A program made the position numbers and the translations under genes. The notes beneath the pieces are model-generated. The model saw only the letters and a list, made by a program, of their open reading frames with translations, was not told the origin of the DNA and ran no database searches. Shown here one piece after another: positions 55,201-63,109 of a stretch of DNA of 64,000 nt (position 1 is its first letter; every line of letters begins with the position of its first letter). Origin of the DNA: Thermoplasmata archaeon (GTDB lineage: Archaea; Thermoplasmatota; DTKX01; VGTL01); NCBI GenBank assembly GCA_038851035.1, contig JAWCLH010000008.1:1-64000 (forward strand). Direction: 5' to 3'.

Positions 55201-58200
55201 CAAGAGCCTCGAGCTCACCGTCTCTGTGGGGCAGATATATAAAATCGAGCTCTCAAGCCTTCTTTCCGAGAATGAGACCACTCCCGGCGGGAGCGTGAAC
55301 TACAATGTGAAAATCAAGAACCAGGGCACGGGAAACGACACCGTCCAGCTCACCGCCCTTAACTACAGCACTTGGGTTTCATTCAGCAAGTCCAGTGTCA
55401 CCCTCGGGCCCGAGAGCTCGGAGGAGGTCACCGTAACCGTGACCGTACCTTCCAAGCCCCTCCCTGCGATGGGAGACTACAACATAACCATTGAGGGTAA
55501 GTCTGTCGGGAACGACTCTGTCAGGTCGAGCCTAAGGCTTGTTCTGACGATCAAACAACTCTATGGCGTGGCGATATCCAGCAATGTGAGCGTCAGCTAT
55601 GTCGACCCGGGCGCAAGCACTTCTTACGAGCTGACTATAAAGAACGAAGGCAACGGAAGGGACAGCTTCAGCTTGACAAAGTCAGGCGAGCATACTGACT
55701 GGGTGACCTTTTCTTCCTCCTCCATCACCCTCGCTGGGGGGGCATCGTCTTCAGTCATTATGACCGTCGCCGTCCCGAGCAACGCCATCGCCCAGTCGTT
55801 CAACATTACCGTGAATGTAAAGTCGCAGGGAAACCTAGCTGTGCAGCAGAACATAACCGTGATGACCACCATAAACCTTCTTTACGGTCTGGAGCTGACC
55901 GCCTCCGATACCTACAAGGAGCTGACCAGCGTGGCCTCGGCCTACTTTAACATGACCATCAGGAACACGGGCAACAGCATAGACACATTCGACTTCGAAG
56001 CTATTGGGGCGCGCCTTGACTGGGTCTCTTTCAACACCTCTTCGGTCATTCTAGGCCCAGGAAACTCCACCATTGTGAAGGTGACCGTGACCCCGCCTTG
56101 GGCCACCCCCTATGACAAGCTCTCCGGAACATACACAAATGTGATTAAGGTCACATCGAGGGGGTACAGCTTCGCCACCGCCAATGTAACACTGACGACA
56201 AAAATAGACATAAGGTATGGTCTAGAAACAACTTGGGATGCAATCCAGAAGACGACGGGACCTGGGGGACGAGTAACATTCAACGTGACAATTAAAAATA
56301 CAGGGAATAACCAGGATACCTTCAGCCTCAGCGCCCTGACCTTCACCACTTGGGTAACCTTTGATAACGACAACATAAGCATCATTCCCGCGAGCCTCTC
56401 TACTGTGATGATGACGGTGAACGTTCCTGCGGGTCAGGCTAACCAAGACTACATCATCACGGTCGAGGTAAAGTCGCGAGGCAACGACACCCTGAAGAGG
56501 AGCCAGGACATCAAGGTCACCGTCAGCGAAAGGTTCGGTGTTGGCCTGAGCAGCGAGGACACCTCGAAGGACTGCGGGCAAGGCGATTCCGTGGTTTACA
56601 CGATAAGGGTCAAGAACACCGGGAACGTCCTGGAGGATATTGACCTGAAGGTCGTGGAGGGCAACTACAAAGAGTGGGCCCAGCTCAGCGTCTTCTCCGT
56701 CCAGCTCCGGGAGAGCGAGGACCGCGAGGTTGCGGTGACGGTCCGAGTGCCCTCGGGACAAGCGGCCGGAGCATATGATGTAACAATAAAGGCAGAGGTT
56801 CGAGGCCACACCGATTTCTCTGCTCAGATTGTTCTCTCCACGAGCGTTTTCTATGGCGTGGAGCTGACAACCAAGGAGGCGAAGAAGAAGGGCAAGGCCA
56901 ACGAAATCGTGACCTTCAATGTGACGGTGAAGAACAGGGGCTCCGGCAACGACACCTTCGACCTCTCCATCCTCGATCCCTACTCCTCTTGGCTCGTCGG
57001 CTTTGACTATGATCTGTTCGAGCTGGGGAAGGATAAGAGCAGACTTGTCCAGGTGAGCATCAGGATAGACAAGGACGCCCTGATGCAAGACTACATAATT
57101 TCCCTCAAGGCGATGTCCGACGGGGACATCACAAAGACGGCGGTGCTTACATTGACCATAACCGTCGAGCGCACACCGGCCCTAAAGCTCGAATCGGCCG
57201 ACACGGAGGAGACTGTGAGGCCCGGCCAGAGCGTGGCCTACACCTTCAGGCTGACCAATGACGGTAACGGTCAAGATACCTTCAAGCTCAAGGTCCAAGA
57301 GGGCGACTACATTACCTGGGCCTCGGTCAGCAAGGAGACAACAATTCTTGCGGTGGACCAGTACGAGGAGCTCACCTTCACAGTATCAGTGCCGGGCGAC
57401 GCGCCGGCCGGTCTCTACAACCACACGCTGAAGGTGTGGTCGGCGGACAACGAGAATGTTTTCCTAACCCTCACCTTCAGAACAAAGGTCGACGCAGTAT
57501 ATAATTTCCAACTGAGCGCGGAGGAGCCCTTGCTGGAAGGCAAGCCGGGCGAAGAACTCGTCTACACCGTGAAGGTGGAGAACATCGGCAACGCTCCTGA
57601 CACGTACGACATTCAGGTCAAGGACCTGCCTTCGGGCTGGGGGTCTACACTGAGCAGCTCAAGCGTTACACTGAACTCCAAAAGCAAGCTCACCCTTACT
57701 TTCGTGGTCTGGATAACCACCAATTATGAGAAAGCCCGGGCCAACAGCTACTACTTCTCTCTGAGGTTCATCTCGAGAGGCAACGACACTGTGGAGAAGA
57801 CCCTCGCTCTGACGGCGGTTGTACAGCAGGTCTATGGCATCGAACTCACCCTAGACCCCGGCAGCACAGAAAAGACCATAGACCCCTACGGGGACGACCA
57901 GGACTTCACGATTATCGTCAAGAACACCGGGAACGGCGAGGACACCGTAACGTTCAAAGTAACGAGATACCCAGCCCGCTGGAGCTCGAGCTACTTCACC
58001 TTCAGCCCCACCGCAATCACCGTTCAGCCCGGCAATACGACCACGAGGCAGGTCTCGGTCCGCCTGTCTGCCAGCAGCATCGAGACAGACAGGGGCAGCT
58101 ACGACTTCGATGTGGCAGCAATATCCAAGGACGGAACCCAGTCCCTGGCGGTCAGGGTGCCAGTAAAAGTGATTAAGGGAGCAGTCCGCAGCCTAACTCC

Positions 58201-58879
58201 AGAGGACATCAAGCTCAGCAAGAGCAGACTGGGTAAGGGGGAGCTCCTCACAGTGACGGTGACAATCACCAACGCGGGCGACGCGGACATGAGGGGCGTG
58301 ACAGTCACCCTGTATGCCAATGGAAACACTGTAGCGAGCAAGCCGATAACCTCGACCATTAAAAAGGACAGGAGCGCACAGGTCGTGCTCGAGTGGACGC
58401 CCGAGAGCGCGGATGAATACACTCTCAAGATAGCAGCCAAGTACGGCATCGACGACCCGGTCGAGCTCACCCTGAGCCAGAAGATTGTGGTGACGGAGGC
58501 AGGCGCGGGTATGGACATCGGCTCCATATTCCCTTGGCTGCTCATCGGTTTCCTGATAGCTGTCATAGTGGTCGTCGCGGCCGTTTTCTCAAGGCGGAGG
58601 GCGGCCCCCGCACCCCCGGCAGGTCTCAGGCCACCCCTGACCGAGCCCGGTGAGGAGGGAGCGGAGGAAGAGGGCGGTGAGGAAGAAGGTTTGGGCGAGG
58701 AGGGGCTGGGCGAGGAGGAGGAGAAGATGGAGGAAGAGCCCGTGCCGCCCCCTGAGGCCCCGCCCAAAATCATGCGCATCAAATGCCCCAAGTGCACCGG
58801 GACCAAGGAAATCACCGACCAGACCAGACCTCTCGAGGTCACCTGCGATACCTGCGGCGCGAGGCTGAGGATAAAGTAG
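52202..58879 (+). CDS. Giant surface protein: about 18 NEW3-like repeats, CARDB domain, cytoplasmic zinc ribbon
   Basis: The product of about 2225 residues has a signal peptide (MKPRISKRSAALAALLMIAS and on), then about 18 tandem Ig-like units of 85-120 residues. Each opens with a YGVxL-type strand and carries a PGxSxxYxVxVKNTGNGxDTF-type core and a VTVxVP strand, as in NEW3/CARDB domains; a final CARDB-like domain begins LTPEDIKLSKS. A transmembrane helix lies at about 2111-2131, then an acidic low-complexity tail and a zinc ribbon with C2195, C2198, C2215 and C2218. It is probably a long stalk anchored in the membrane with a small cytoplasmic zinc domain. Many N-X-S/T sites suggest glycosylation. 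ATG 52166 is an alternative start. Confidence 0.85.
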   Translation: MKPRISKRSAALAALLMIASVLVVPTTVSAGPVVAMSVANESTQTTTPGGSVTYNISISNTGDATALVNLSTSGTPTTWSSQLSSSQVSVSVGNTVTVYLTVGVCATAVADNVGVSIVVIGKYDSGGMEQTKQVSTTTKVSQIYNFGMSIDGAFNKDIAPGSSGTFTLNVSQVAQGNGLNYINLTPVGEQPDGLTISYSANPATLQPFSFSTVIVTVYVPPGTEAKQFPYTITGNSQGGGAAKTASIIVNVTQVWGVSLSATDPVRYLSPDSMTTFTINVNNTGNKADTFDIASVEFLSPAPGWTETHTSSVGPISPKSVAQATVQVYAPANASYPTSMQLRVNFVSETNASVTRNITLTAVVNKVNSTYVSATPFINTSDPGGTTGFTIEVKNSGNGQSTIDLTLPSFPAYLTPSLERSSMELGAGASAKVNMTVSVSKNAPVGDSNIVVRATVRDTVVSSNYTIIVRVNQVYNLSVFPSGSYSQHISPDSKATYGVMVKNTGNGNDTITMSVGTVPSGLTVYFDKYSLSLGPDETSVINATVEVARDTPAATHNIELKGTSSSGKTANTTIIAIIDQHYEVSITTTSAYNTTKPGSSANYTVAIRNLGSGNDTFSITAGGDSPSWVSFSNSSLPLSPGEGSNVTVTVAVPANAKKMNVTTTVTATSTSKSSVNASVSLVTIIDQTYGVQMWISPSSMDIRPGESGKYTVIIKNSGNAKDTFFVNMSQNPNNWASLDISSPFLTLSSDEYYSLNLTVSVPVDAAVTTVKSEVMATSQGDTSVYTKAGATTSVTAIYNFELIVNNANASGEPTDTVTFDVRIKNTGNTPDNYTLDLTGEKRSWASLASPSIRLDTGESRTVLINVTIPDNEKPANHTISLKVTSLGNTSKSQSVSLTVQVLPKHDLELSSGDFQTRKTGDPGMKVVFKINVTNKGPDPDTVDLTLSGARVDWASLSQDSVVLGSGASIMVNLTVSIPSNALPENVLFTVSGKLKSTANRTKSLELTVSVGQIYKIELSSLLSENETTPGGSVNYNVKIKNQGTGNDTVQLTALNYSTWVSFSKSSVTLGPESSEEVTVTVTVPSKPLPAMGDYNITIEGKSVGNDSVRSSLRLVLTIKQLYGVAISSNVSVSYVDPGASTSYELTIKNEGNGRDSFSLTKSGEHTDWVTFSSSSITLAGGASSSVIMTVAVPSNAIAQSFNITVNVKSQGNLAVQQNITVMTTINLLYGLELTASDTYKELTSVASAYFNMTIRNTGNSIDTFDFEAIGARLDWVSFNTSSVILGPGNSTIVKVTVTPPWATPYDKLSGTYTNVIKVTSRGYSFATANVTLTTKIDIRYGLETTWDAIQKTTGPGGRVTFNVTIKNTGNNQDTFSLSALTFTTWVTFDNDNISIIPASLSTVMMTVNVPAGQANQDYIITVEVKSRGNDTLKRSQDIKVTVSERFGVGLSSEDTSKDCGQGDSVVYTIRVKNTGNVLEDIDLKVVEGNYKEWAQLSVFSVQLRESEDREVAVTVRVPSGQAAGAYDVTIKAEVRGHTDFSAQIVLSTSVFYGVELTTKEAKKKGKANEIVTFNVTVKNRGSGNDTFDLSILDPYSSWLVGFDYDLFELGKDKSRLVQVSIRIDKDALMQDYIISLKAMSDGDITKTAVLTLTITVERTPALKLESADTEETVRPGQSVAYTFRLTNDGNGQDTFKLKVQEGDYITWASVSKETTILAVDQYEELTFTVSVPGDAPAGLYNHTLKVWSADNENVFLTLTFRTKVDAVYNFQLSAEEPLLEGKPGEELVYTVKVENIGNAPDTYDIQVKDLPSGWGSTLSSSSVTLNSKSKLTLTFVVWITTNYEKARANSYYFSLRFISRGNDTVEKTLALTAVVQQVYGIELTLDPGSTEKTIDPYGDDQDFTIIVKNTGNGEDTVTFKVTRYPARWSSSYFTFSPTAITVQPGNTTTRQVSVRLSASSIETDRGSYDFDVAAISKDGTQSLAVRVPVKVIKGAVRSLTPEDIKLSKSRLGKGELLTVTVTITNAGDADMRGVTVTLYANGNTVASKPITSTIKKDRSAQVVLEWTPESADEYTLKIAAKYGIDDPVELTLSQKIVVTEAGAGMDIGSIFPWLLIGFLIAVIVVVAAVFSRRRAAPAPPAGLRPPLTEPGEEGAEEEGGEEEGLGEEGLGEEEEKMEEEPVPPPEAPPKIMRIKCPKCTGTKEITDQTRPLEVTCDTCGARLRIK

Positions 58880-58973
58880 AGGGGTCGAGGGCAGGCGATA
58901 TGGAGGGCTAAGCCCTCCCCCCACCCAAACCTTATCTCTTCCAACGAGAATTCAGCCCTCGGAGGGGGAGGGG

Positions 58974-60914
58974 TTGGACTATCAAATCCTGGCGGAGGCC
59001 TACTCGAAAATAGAGGCGACCACCAAAAGACTGGACATGACTGCCCTTCTCGTGGAACTGTTCCGGGCATCCCCGCCAGAGGTGCTACGGAAGGTGGTGT
59101 ACCTCACACAGGGCAAGCTCTACCCGGACTTTATTGGCGTGGAGCTCGGCGTTGCGGACAAGCTTGCAATCAAGGCCCTCGCCTTCGTCACAGGTCTTAC
59201 CGAGGACGAAATCACCGCCCGGTGGATGAGGGAGGGGGACTTGGGACTAGTGGCGGAAGGCACCATTGGGGCAAAGAAGCAGCGGACTCTTTTCTCTCAA
59301 CCCCTGACGGTCGAGAGAGTCTATGCCTCATTTGAGGCGATTGCAAGAGCGACTGGCCCCGGGGCACAGGAGCTCAAAGTGAAATTGATGGGCGACATCC
59401 TCCACGACGCCTCTCCACTAGAGGCCAAGTTCATCGTGAGAACGCTGGTCGGCAAGTTGCGCCTGGGTGTGGCGGACATGACCATTCTCGACGCCCTATC
59501 GCAGGCCTTTGCCCCCGTGGAGGGCGCGGAGCCGCCTACCGCGGGTGGGGCTCCCGAGCCGACTGCCGTAAAAGTCTCGACAGGGGCCTCGCAGAATTCC
59601 GGGCACGGCACCGACGAAGGTGTGGGCCTCGAAGCTGGGGAGGGGACGGAGGGCACGATGGGTGAGGAGGCCGAGGTTGCGGCCCGAAGGAAGGTCAACA
59701 GGGCGATGGTGGAGCATGCCTACAACCTCTGCTCTGACCTCGGAGAGGTCGCCGAGAGGCTGGCGGCGAGGGGGCTGGAGGGGCTGAGGGAGATAAGGCT
59801 TGAGGTCGGGAGGCCGGTCAGGCCAATGCTGGCTGAAAGGCTCTCATCGCTTCAAGAGACACTTGAGAAGCTTGGTGGAAAGGCGAGCCTAGAGTACAAG
59901 TACGATGGGATGAGAATTCAGGCTCATATCAAAATAGGAAGGGATGTGAGGCTATTCTCGCGCCAGCTGGAGAACGTGACTGGGCAGTTTCCGGATGTCA
60001 CGGCGGCCATACTTGAAGCCTTCAATAGCCGCGATTTTGAGGAGGCAATCGTGGATGGGGAATGCGTGCCGGTGAATATAGAGACAGGCGAGATGCTCCC
60101 CTTTCAAGAGGTCTCGCACCGGCGCGGGCGGAAGTATGGGCTAGAGTCCGCGGTCGAGGAATATCCTGTAGTGTACATCCTCTTCGACTGCCTGCAGTGC
60201 GACGGCATAGAGCTTATATCGCTCCCCTATCCGGAGAGGCGTAAAAAGCTCCAAAGCATCTTCCGCACTACAGAGAGGGTTCGCATCTCAGAAGCCCTGC
60301 TCACCTCCGACCTCGGCGCCGCCGAGGCATTCTTCCAAGGGGCAATAGAGAGCGGGTGCGAGGGAATCATAGCAAAATCGGTAAGGGAGGACTCCACTTA
60401 TCGCGCGGGGGCCAGAGGGTGGCAGTGGATAAAGTACAAGAGGGACTACAAGGCAGAGATGGAGGACACCGTTGACCTCGTTCCCGTTGGCGCATTTGCG
60501 GGCCATGGGAAGCGCAGGGGCAGGTACGGCGCCCTCCTCATGGCTGCATACAATCGGGACCTAGACCGTTTTGAGACCGTCTGCAAACTCGGCACCGGCT
60601 TCTCCGACGAGTTCCTCGAGGAGATGACCCGGACACTAGGCGCGCTCAGATGCCCCAATAAGCACCCTAGGGTCGAGTCCACGATGAAGGCCGACTACTG
60701 GCTTGTCCCCTCCGTGGTCTACGAGGTTCTGGGTGCGGAAATCACCCTAAGCCCCGTCCACACCGCCGGTTTAGACAAAATTCGCAAAGGGGCGGGCTTG
60801 GCCATACGATTTCCGCGGCTGAAGCAGCCTCGTCCCGACAAGGGGCCGGAGGACGCGACGACCGTGCAGGAGCTCATCGAGATGTACGAGAGGCAGCTGA
60901 AGAGGCTGGAGTGA
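58974..60914 (+). CDS. lig: ATP-dependent DNA ligase
   Basis: The 646-residue enzyme seals nicks using ATP. It has an N-terminal DNA-binding domain (MDYQILAEAYSKIEATTKRLDM), then motif I with the adenylated lysine K309 in EYKYDGMRIQ, motif III (IVDGECVPVN), motif IV (EGIIAKSV) and motif V (WIKYKRDY), followed by an OB-fold. The start is TTG 58974, preceded by GGAGGGGGAGGGG; the family begins at this residue, so it is preferred over a later ATG. A loop of about 60 residues rich in G, E, T and P (about 182-242) precedes the adenylation domain and looks like a lineage-specific insertion. It converges with the ABCE1 gene. Confidence 0.95.
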   Translation: MDYQILAEAYSKIEATTKRLDMTALLVELFRASPPEVLRKVVYLTQGKLYPDFIGVELGVADKLAIKALAFVTGLTEDEITARWMREGDLGLVAEGTIGAKKQRTLFSQPLTVERVYASFEAIARATGPGAQELKVKLMGDILHDASPLEAKFIVRTLVGKLRLGVADMTILDALSQAFAPVEGAEPPTAGGAPEPTAVKVSTGASQNSGHGTDEGVGLEAGEGTEGTMGEEAEVAARRKVNRAMVEHAYNLCSDLGEVAERLAARGLEGLREIRLEVGRPVRPMLAERLSSLQETLEKLGGKASLEYKYDGMRIQAHIKIGRDVRLFSRQLENVTGQFPDVTAAILEAFNSRDFEEAIVDGECVPVNIETGEMLPFQEVSHRRGRKYGLESAVEEYPVVYILFDCLQCDGIELISLPYPERRKKLQSIFRTTERVRISEALLTSDLGAAEAFFQGAIESGCEGIIAKSVREDSTYRAGARGWQWIKYKRDYKAEMEDTVDLVPVGAFAGHGKRRGRYGALLMAAYNRDLDRFETVCKLGTGFSDEFLEEMTRTLGALRCPNKHPRVESTMKADYWLVPSVVYEVLGAEITLSPVHTAGLDKIRKGAGLAIRFPRLKQPRPDKGPEDATTVQELIEMYERQLKRLE

Positions 60915-60946
60915 GCAGAGGACCGCTCACTGAGCCACCCCTTCAG

Positions 60947-62725
60947 CTACTCCTGATAATAGTATTCTCCCCTCTCCTTCTGCTCCCTGTCGAGACGCGA
61001 ATCGGGTTTGTTGATTCTGGGACGCTTCGTCTCGGCGTCCCTGCGGAAGGTGATTCCAACGCTCTTTAAAAAGCGGTTCATCCCAGTGCGCATGTCAAAT
61101 GGGCCCGCGCCGCGCCCCTCCACGCCGGGAATGCCCTCAAAGACCATTATCGAGTCGCTTACTAGGTCGAGGAAGTATATGTCGTGGTCCACGATGAATG
61201 CGGACTTCCCCGACTTCTCCATCACGCGCCTTATCGCACTCGCGACCTCCATGCGCTGGTTTGAGTCGAGATAGGCCGAGGGCTCGTCAATGAGGAAGAG
61301 TTCTGCGTCCCTCGCCCCCAGACAACTCCCTATCGCGACCCTCTGGAGCTCGCCCCCCGAGAGTTCTTGGATCTGCTTTTCCCAGATAGAGCGAAGGCCG
61401 AGGGGTTCAATGACCTCAGTTTTGAAGAAGAGATCCTCGGCGGTCTCATGGAGGGCAAAGCACAAGTACTCCCCCACCGTGCCCTCGAACTCGATTCTGA
61501 CGTACTGCGGTTTGTAGCTAACCCTGCGTTTTAGCTCGACCGACCCTTCCGTTGGGCTGAGCTCTCCCGCAAGCATTCTCACGAATGTGGTCTTTCCCGT
61601 GGCGTTGGGACCAACGACACCGACGACCTCCCCCTCCCGAATTCTGCCGGGTTCCGTCCTCAAAGAGAAGCCGTCGTATTTTTTGTACAGGGCGGGGAAC
61701 TCGAGAATTACCTTGCCTCCCCACCCACCCCGCGGCGCCTTTGCCTCGAACCGAATCGGCCTCTCTCTGAACCTGATGTTCTCCTCTCTCATGTAGCCAT
61801 CGAGATAGGTGTTGATGCCGCTGCGAACAGAGCGCGGCTGGCCGACGACTCCGTAGGCCCCCTCGCTCCCGTACATGAGATATACGCTGTCGGCGAGGAA
61901 ATCGAGCGCCGCGAGGTCGTGCTCGACCACGACCACGCGCTTTGATGATGCGAGGGATCTGATTATGCGAGCGACCCTCAACCTCTGATGGATATCTAGA
62001 TAGGATGAGGGCTCGTCGAAGAAATAGACATCCGCGGGTTTCAGAATTGTCGCGGCAATTGCGACCCTCTGGAGCTCTCCCCCCGAGAGTTCGCTAAGTC
62101 GGCGGTCAAGACAGCTCTCCAACTCAAGCCCACTCGCCAGATTCTTGAGTTTTCCCTCCGGGTCAACGCGGGTGAGCAGCTCCCCGACTTTACCACTCTC
62201 CACCCGGGGCAGTTTGTCTACATACTGAGGCTTGAGTGAAGTGATGAGCTTTTTCTCTTTTATTTTAATGAAGTAGTCCTTGAGTTCCGTCCCCGAGAAC
62301 CTCTCAATAACCGCGTCCCACCCCGGAGGGTTCCGGAAATCCCCTAGATTCGGCACGAGCTGGCCGCTGAGGATGCTGAGGATGGTGGTCTTTCCTATAC
62401 CATTGGGCCCGAGAAGGCCGATGGTCTCCCCCGCTCTCGGGGTGGGGAGCTTAAAGAGGCGGAAAGAGTTCTCACCGTACTGGTGTATGAGTTCCCGCTT
62501 CAGTTCCGACGGAAGGCCGATTATTTTAATTGCTTCAAATGGGCATTTGTGAACGCAGATTCCACACCCTACGCAAAGCTCTTCGGAGATTGATGGCTTT
62601 CCCTTTTCGTCCGGGACAACGACCTTCTCGCCGCTCCGGACACGGGGGCAGAACCTTACGCACTCGTAATTGCATTTCTTGGGTTGGCATCGGTCCCGAA
62701 GGACAACTGCTATCCTCAGCGCCAT
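60947..62725 (-). CDS. rli1: ABCE1/Rli1 ribosome-recycling ATPase
   Basis: The 592-residue protein splits ribosomes after termination. The N-terminus carries two [4Fe-4S] clusters, with cysteine sets CQPKKCNYECVRFCP and CVGCGICVHKCP. Two ABC cassettes follow: Walker A GPNGIGKTT and GPNATGKTT, signatures LSGGELQRVAI twice, and Walker B VYFFDEPSSYLD and LFLIDEPSAYLD. Length is typical. Its ATG is directly behind the stop of the upstream Nfu-like gene (1 bp apart), and that gene's last codons provide the GGAG ribosome-binding site. Confidence 0.97.
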   Translation of the reverse strand: MALRIAVVLRDRCQPKKCNYECVRFCPRVRSGEKVVVPDEKGKPSISEELCVGCGICVHKCPFEAIKIIGLPSELKRELIHQYGENSFRLFKLPTPRAGETIGLLGPNGIGKTTILSILSGQLVPNLGDFRNPPGWDAVIERFSGTELKDYFIKIKEKKLITSLKPQYVDKLPRVESGKVGELLTRVDPEGKLKNLASGLELESCLDRRLSELSGGELQRVAIAATILKPADVYFFDEPSSYLDIHQRLRVARIIRSLASSKRVVVVEHDLAALDFLADSVYLMYGSEGAYGVVGQPRSVRSGINTYLDGYMREENIRFRERPIRFEAKAPRGGWGGKVILEFPALYKKYDGFSLRTEPGRIREGEVVGVVGPNATGKTTFVRMLAGELSPTEGSVELKRRVSYKPQYVRIEFEGTVGEYLCFALHETAEDLFFKTEVIEPLGLRSIWEKQIQELSGGELQRVAIGSCLGARDAELFLIDEPSAYLDSNQRMEVASAIRRVMEKSGKSAFIVDHDIYFLDLVSDSIMVFEGIPGVEGRGAGPFDMRTGMNRFLKSVGITFRRDAETKRPRINKPDSRLDREQKERGEYYYQE

Positions 62726-62726
62726 C

Positions 62727-62978
62727 TTACTCCATCACGGGCACTACCCTCTTGACCCCAGAGACCTCGCTTTTGAGGAGCCTCTCTACGAACATCGTGA
62801 GCGTCATCTGGGACATCGGGCAGCCGGCGCAGGCACCCTGCAACCTCACCCTGACCTCACCGCTCACCTCGTCCACGGAAACGATCTCGATGCCGCCTCC
62901 ATCCCGTTCCAGACCCGGGCGCACCTTCGTCTCAATCACCTTTTCAACTCTTGCCCGCAACCCCTGCTGCTCGGCCAT
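62727..62978 (-). CDS. Nfu/NifU C-terminal-type iron-sulfur carrier protein
   Basis: The 83-residue protein is the stand-alone NifU-like domain that carries a [4Fe-4S] cluster across a dimer. It shows VRPGLERDGGGIEIVSVD and the cluster motif GACAGCPMSQMT (CxxC at 49-52), as in Nfu-type scaffolds. Because it is transcribed just before the gene for ABCE1, which needs two [4Fe-4S] clusters, a role in maturing that protein is plausible. GGAGAGGTGAGG precedes ATG 62978. Confidence 0.92.
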   Translation of the reverse strand: MAEQQGLRARVEKVIETKVRPGLERDGGGIEIVSVDEVSGEVRVRLQGACAGCPMSQMTLTMFVERLLKSEVSGVKRVVPVME

Positions 62979-63013
62979 TCCTCACCTCTCCTGCGGTGGT
63001 GGATGGGCGGGGC

Positions 63014-63024
63014 ATTTAAATAAT
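63014..63024 (-). promoter_or_regulatory. TATA-box promoter of the Nfu-ABCE1 operon
   Basis: The minus strand reads ATTATTTAAAT, placing the transcript start near 62993 with a short leader before ATG 62978. Confidence 0.6.
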
Positions 63025-63067
63025 TTTTGATTCCACCCCACAACAGAGAGTGCTGCATTGGGGACAG

Positions 63068-63077
63068 CTATTTAACC
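63068..63077 (+). promoter_or_regulatory. TATA-box promoter of the right-edge PQQ gene
   Basis: CTATTTAACC lies about 35-42 bases before ATG 63110, with AAAGGTGTGAGC as the likely ribosome-binding region. Confidence 0.5.
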
Positions 63078-63109
63078 AGCAAGCTCTATTTTGCTAAAGG
63101 TGTGAGCTG

